In this document: positions 29,741 to 30,931 of the stretch, piece by piece
How positions within the stretch are numbered: position 1 is the stretch's first letter
Layout: every line of letters begins with the position of its first letter
Assembly: GCA_035551615.1 (NCBI GenBank)
Contig: DASZNC010000007.1
Location: 1 to 30,931, forward strand
From: JAKCDU01 sp035551615
GTDB lineage: Bacteria; Actinomycetota; Acidimicrobiia; Acidimicrobiales; Palsa-688
DNA length: 30,931 bases
Direction: 5' to 3'
Notes under the pieces: generated by a model
The model's input: only the letters and a program-made list of their open reading frames with translations
Told to the model about the DNA's origin: nothing
The model's database searches: none
Program-made: the position numbers and the translations under genes

Positions 29741-30571
29741 CTACCCGGCTACGAAGCCGATACGGCCGGTCGGGTACCCCTCGACCGAGATAGTGGCAGT
29801 GGAATGCCAGTTGTTGTCCTCTCGCATGGAGGCCCGGATCTCACCCTCACTCAGACAGCTGACCGTCTTGAGCACGCACCGCTCGCCGCTGGTCGACGCG
29901 AAGGCGCCCAGCACGTTGGCCACCTCGAAGAAGTTGGACTCGATGGTGTCGTTGAAGCTGTGGGCCTGGGCCCACTCTTCCGCTTCGCGCGTCGGGATGC
30001 GGGCCAGTGCGCAGGCCAGGGCGGCGGTCAGTGGCATCTCCATGACGGCGTAGATGGTCTGACCGGACGAGGACGTGTACTCGGCGATGCCACGGGGCTT
30101 GGCCCGGTCGGGGGCCGGCGAATCGCGCACCACCACCTCGCGACCGAGCAGGCCCTCGAGAACGGAGCCGACGGTGCGGGGCTTGATCTCCTGCCCCTCG
30201 GGCCCGCCGGGCGCGCAGCCCAGCGCCAGGCTGATCTCCCGGTCGAGGTCGTCCGAGGTGAACGGCTTGGTGATGATGAAGCTGGCCCCCGTCTCGAAGG
30301 CGCGGGCCCGGACATCGGGCGCCGACTCCGAGGTGACGAAACCGAACGGCAGGACGTTGCCCGAGGCCCGCAGGTTGGTCAACAGGTCGATGCCGTTCAT
30401 GTCCGGCATGTTCCAGTCCGAGAGCACCAGGTCGACGCCGCCGTCGCTGATGGTCGTGAGGGCGACGGCGCCGTTCTCCGCCTCGACCACGTCCTCATAG
30501 CCGGCCTTGCGCAGCTCGCGCCGCACGATCATCCTCATTGCTCGGCTGTCGTCGACGACCAGAATGGCCAC
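29741..30571 (-). CDS. Response regulator with receiver plus C-terminal CheX-like domain
   Basis: A 276-residue protein. Residues 1-118 are a receiver with Asp7/Asp8 (VVDDS), phospho-acceptor Asp52 (SDWNMP) and Lys102 (ITKPF). After a short linker, residues about 130-276 form a CheX/CheC-like domain with the Glu-x-x-Asn pattern FFEVANVLG (Glu216, Asn219). It could be a phosphorylation-controlled phosphatase for CheY-P, or a receiver that dephosphorylates itself. The GTG start is chosen because GGAGGA lies 7 nt upstream; an in-frame ATG at 30610 lacks a ribosome-binding site and adds a non-conserved 13 residues. It is the first gene of the minus-strand chemotaxis set, divergent from CheA. Confidence 0.85.
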   Translation of the reverse strand: MAILVVDDSRAMRMIVRRELRKAGYEDVVEAENGAVALTTISDGGVDLVLSDWNMPDMNGIDLLTNLRASGNVLPFGFVTSESAPDVRARAFETGASFIITKPFTSDDLDREISLALGCAPGGPEGQEIKPRTVGSVLEGLLGREVVVRDSPAPDRAKPRGIAEYTSSSGQTIYAVMEMPLTAALACALARIPTREAEEWAQAHSFNDTIESNFFEVANVLGAFASTSGERCVLKTVSCLSEGEIRASMREDNNWHSTATISVEGYPTGRIGFVAG

Positions 30572-30782
30572 CCGCGTTCCTCCCAGGCTCGTTGAGTACT
30601 GAAGGGGCATCGGCGCAGAAGCGGGACGGTTGAACGATTTTCGGGGCGCGAACCGGACCGGTCGGACATTTCGGGAGCTTTATTCAGGTGCTACCCCGCA
30701 AACGCCGTTCAGGAGGCCTGATCTATTGCCGACAGACCGACAGACGCTGGGGCCAGATGGTCGCGATCGAAGAGGAATTTGG
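30572..30782. promoter_or_regulatory. Divergent promoter region of the chemotaxis locus
   Basis: This 211-bp gap separates the REC-CheX gene (minus) from CheA (plus) and must hold promoters for both sets. A perfect sigma-28-type site was not found: on the minus strand TAAA near 30682 has a CCGAC downstream, but the spacing is too short. A tandem 8-bp near-repeat (GACAGACC, GACAGACG; 30731-30746) is the only other visible structure. Confidence 0.35.
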
Positions 30783-30931
30783 ATGACACCCGACGAGATG
30801 GATGAGGTAGTCACAGAGTTCCTGGCGGAGAGCCAGGAGAACATTGACGCGCTGGATCAGGCGTTACTCGTCCTGGAAGCCAACCCGCACGACCGCGACA
30901 CGCTGAGTGCCATATTCCGCAACATCCATAC
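30783..30931 (+). CDS. cheA: CheA histidine kinase, N-terminal Hpt fragment (runs off the window)
   Basis: Only the first 49 codons lie in the window. They begin MTPDEMDEVVTEFLAESQEN and reach LSAIFRNIH, the start of a CheA histidine phosphotransfer (Hpt) domain; His49 in FRNIH is the expected phosphorylation site, the last complete codon. CheA autophosphorylates in response to receptor signals and passes phosphate to CheY and CheB. The ATG is preceded by AGAGGAA 6-7 nt upstream. It is divergent from the REC-CheX-CheB-CheR-CheY-CheX set. The dimerisation, catalytic and CheW-like domains must lie to the right. Confidence 0.9.
   Translation, partial: MTPDEMDEVVTEFLAESQENIDALDQALLVLEANPHDRDTLSAIFRNIH

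Noticed and set aside
30655..30690. A sigma-28-like promoter for the minus-strand chemotaxis genes (TAAA followed by CCGAC).
   Set aside because: The gap between the two elements is about 12 nt instead of about 15, and only part of the -10 matches.
1..30931. CRISPR arrays, tRNA or rRNA genes, insertion sequences, integrases, toxin-antitoxin or phage-defence genes.
   Set aside because: None was recognised on either strand by reading; no regular spaced repeats, cloverleaf sequences or transposase motifs were seen.

Overview
The window is high-GC DNA with dense, tightly packed genes, GTG and TTG starts and many probable leaderless promoters (a TANNNT -10 box 6-10 nt before the start codon). With a DUF3097 protein (an actinobacterial family), MMPL and DHA2 transporters and acyl-CoA ligases, this points to an Actinomycetota chromosome. 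The flagellar-type chemotaxis locus at the right end fits the Acidimicrobiia or a related lineage, but that placement is inference. No tRNA, rRNA, CRISPR array, insertion sequence or phage gene was seen. It reads as ordinary chromosomal content, with several unusual gene fusions and regulatory sites.

Left part (1-8202): a PadR regulator, then a two-gene oxyanion (tungstate/molybdate-type) ABC importer whose permease and ATPase are fused. A Fur-family repressor faces a NiCoT nickel/cobalt permease across a short region holding a perfect palindrome. On the minus strand follow an adenosine-deaminase-family gene, ccdA, and a gene joining a Sco1-like domain to a TlpA-like thioredoxin. The last three are probably co-transcribed, and the last two form a redox/copper delivery pair for exported proteins.

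Middle (8273-18687): an amidohydrolase-2 gene behind a 16-bp palindrome that matches the KstR-type operator pattern; an HtrA-like membrane serine protease; a 433-bp intergenic region packed with imperfect repeats and hairpins; divergent DHA2 and MMPL exporters; a non-canonical ClC protein; and an acyl-CoA ligase.

Right part (18695-26759): a cell-envelope pair on the minus strand (SpoIID/LytB-domain protein and an acyltransferase-3/SGNH protein), then DUF3097, an SDR oxidoreductase, a second acyl-CoA ligase and a compact amidohydrolase without its beta-sandwich.

Right end (26792-30931): a chemotaxis locus. On the minus strand run REC-CheX, CheB, CheR, CheY and CheX, with 1-7 bp gaps or 4-bp overlaps. 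CheA begins divergently and runs off the window just after its phosphorylatable histidine. Receptor methylation (CheR/CheB), a response regulator (CheY) and two CheX-type phosphatase domains are present. No CheW, CheZ or receptor lies inside the window.
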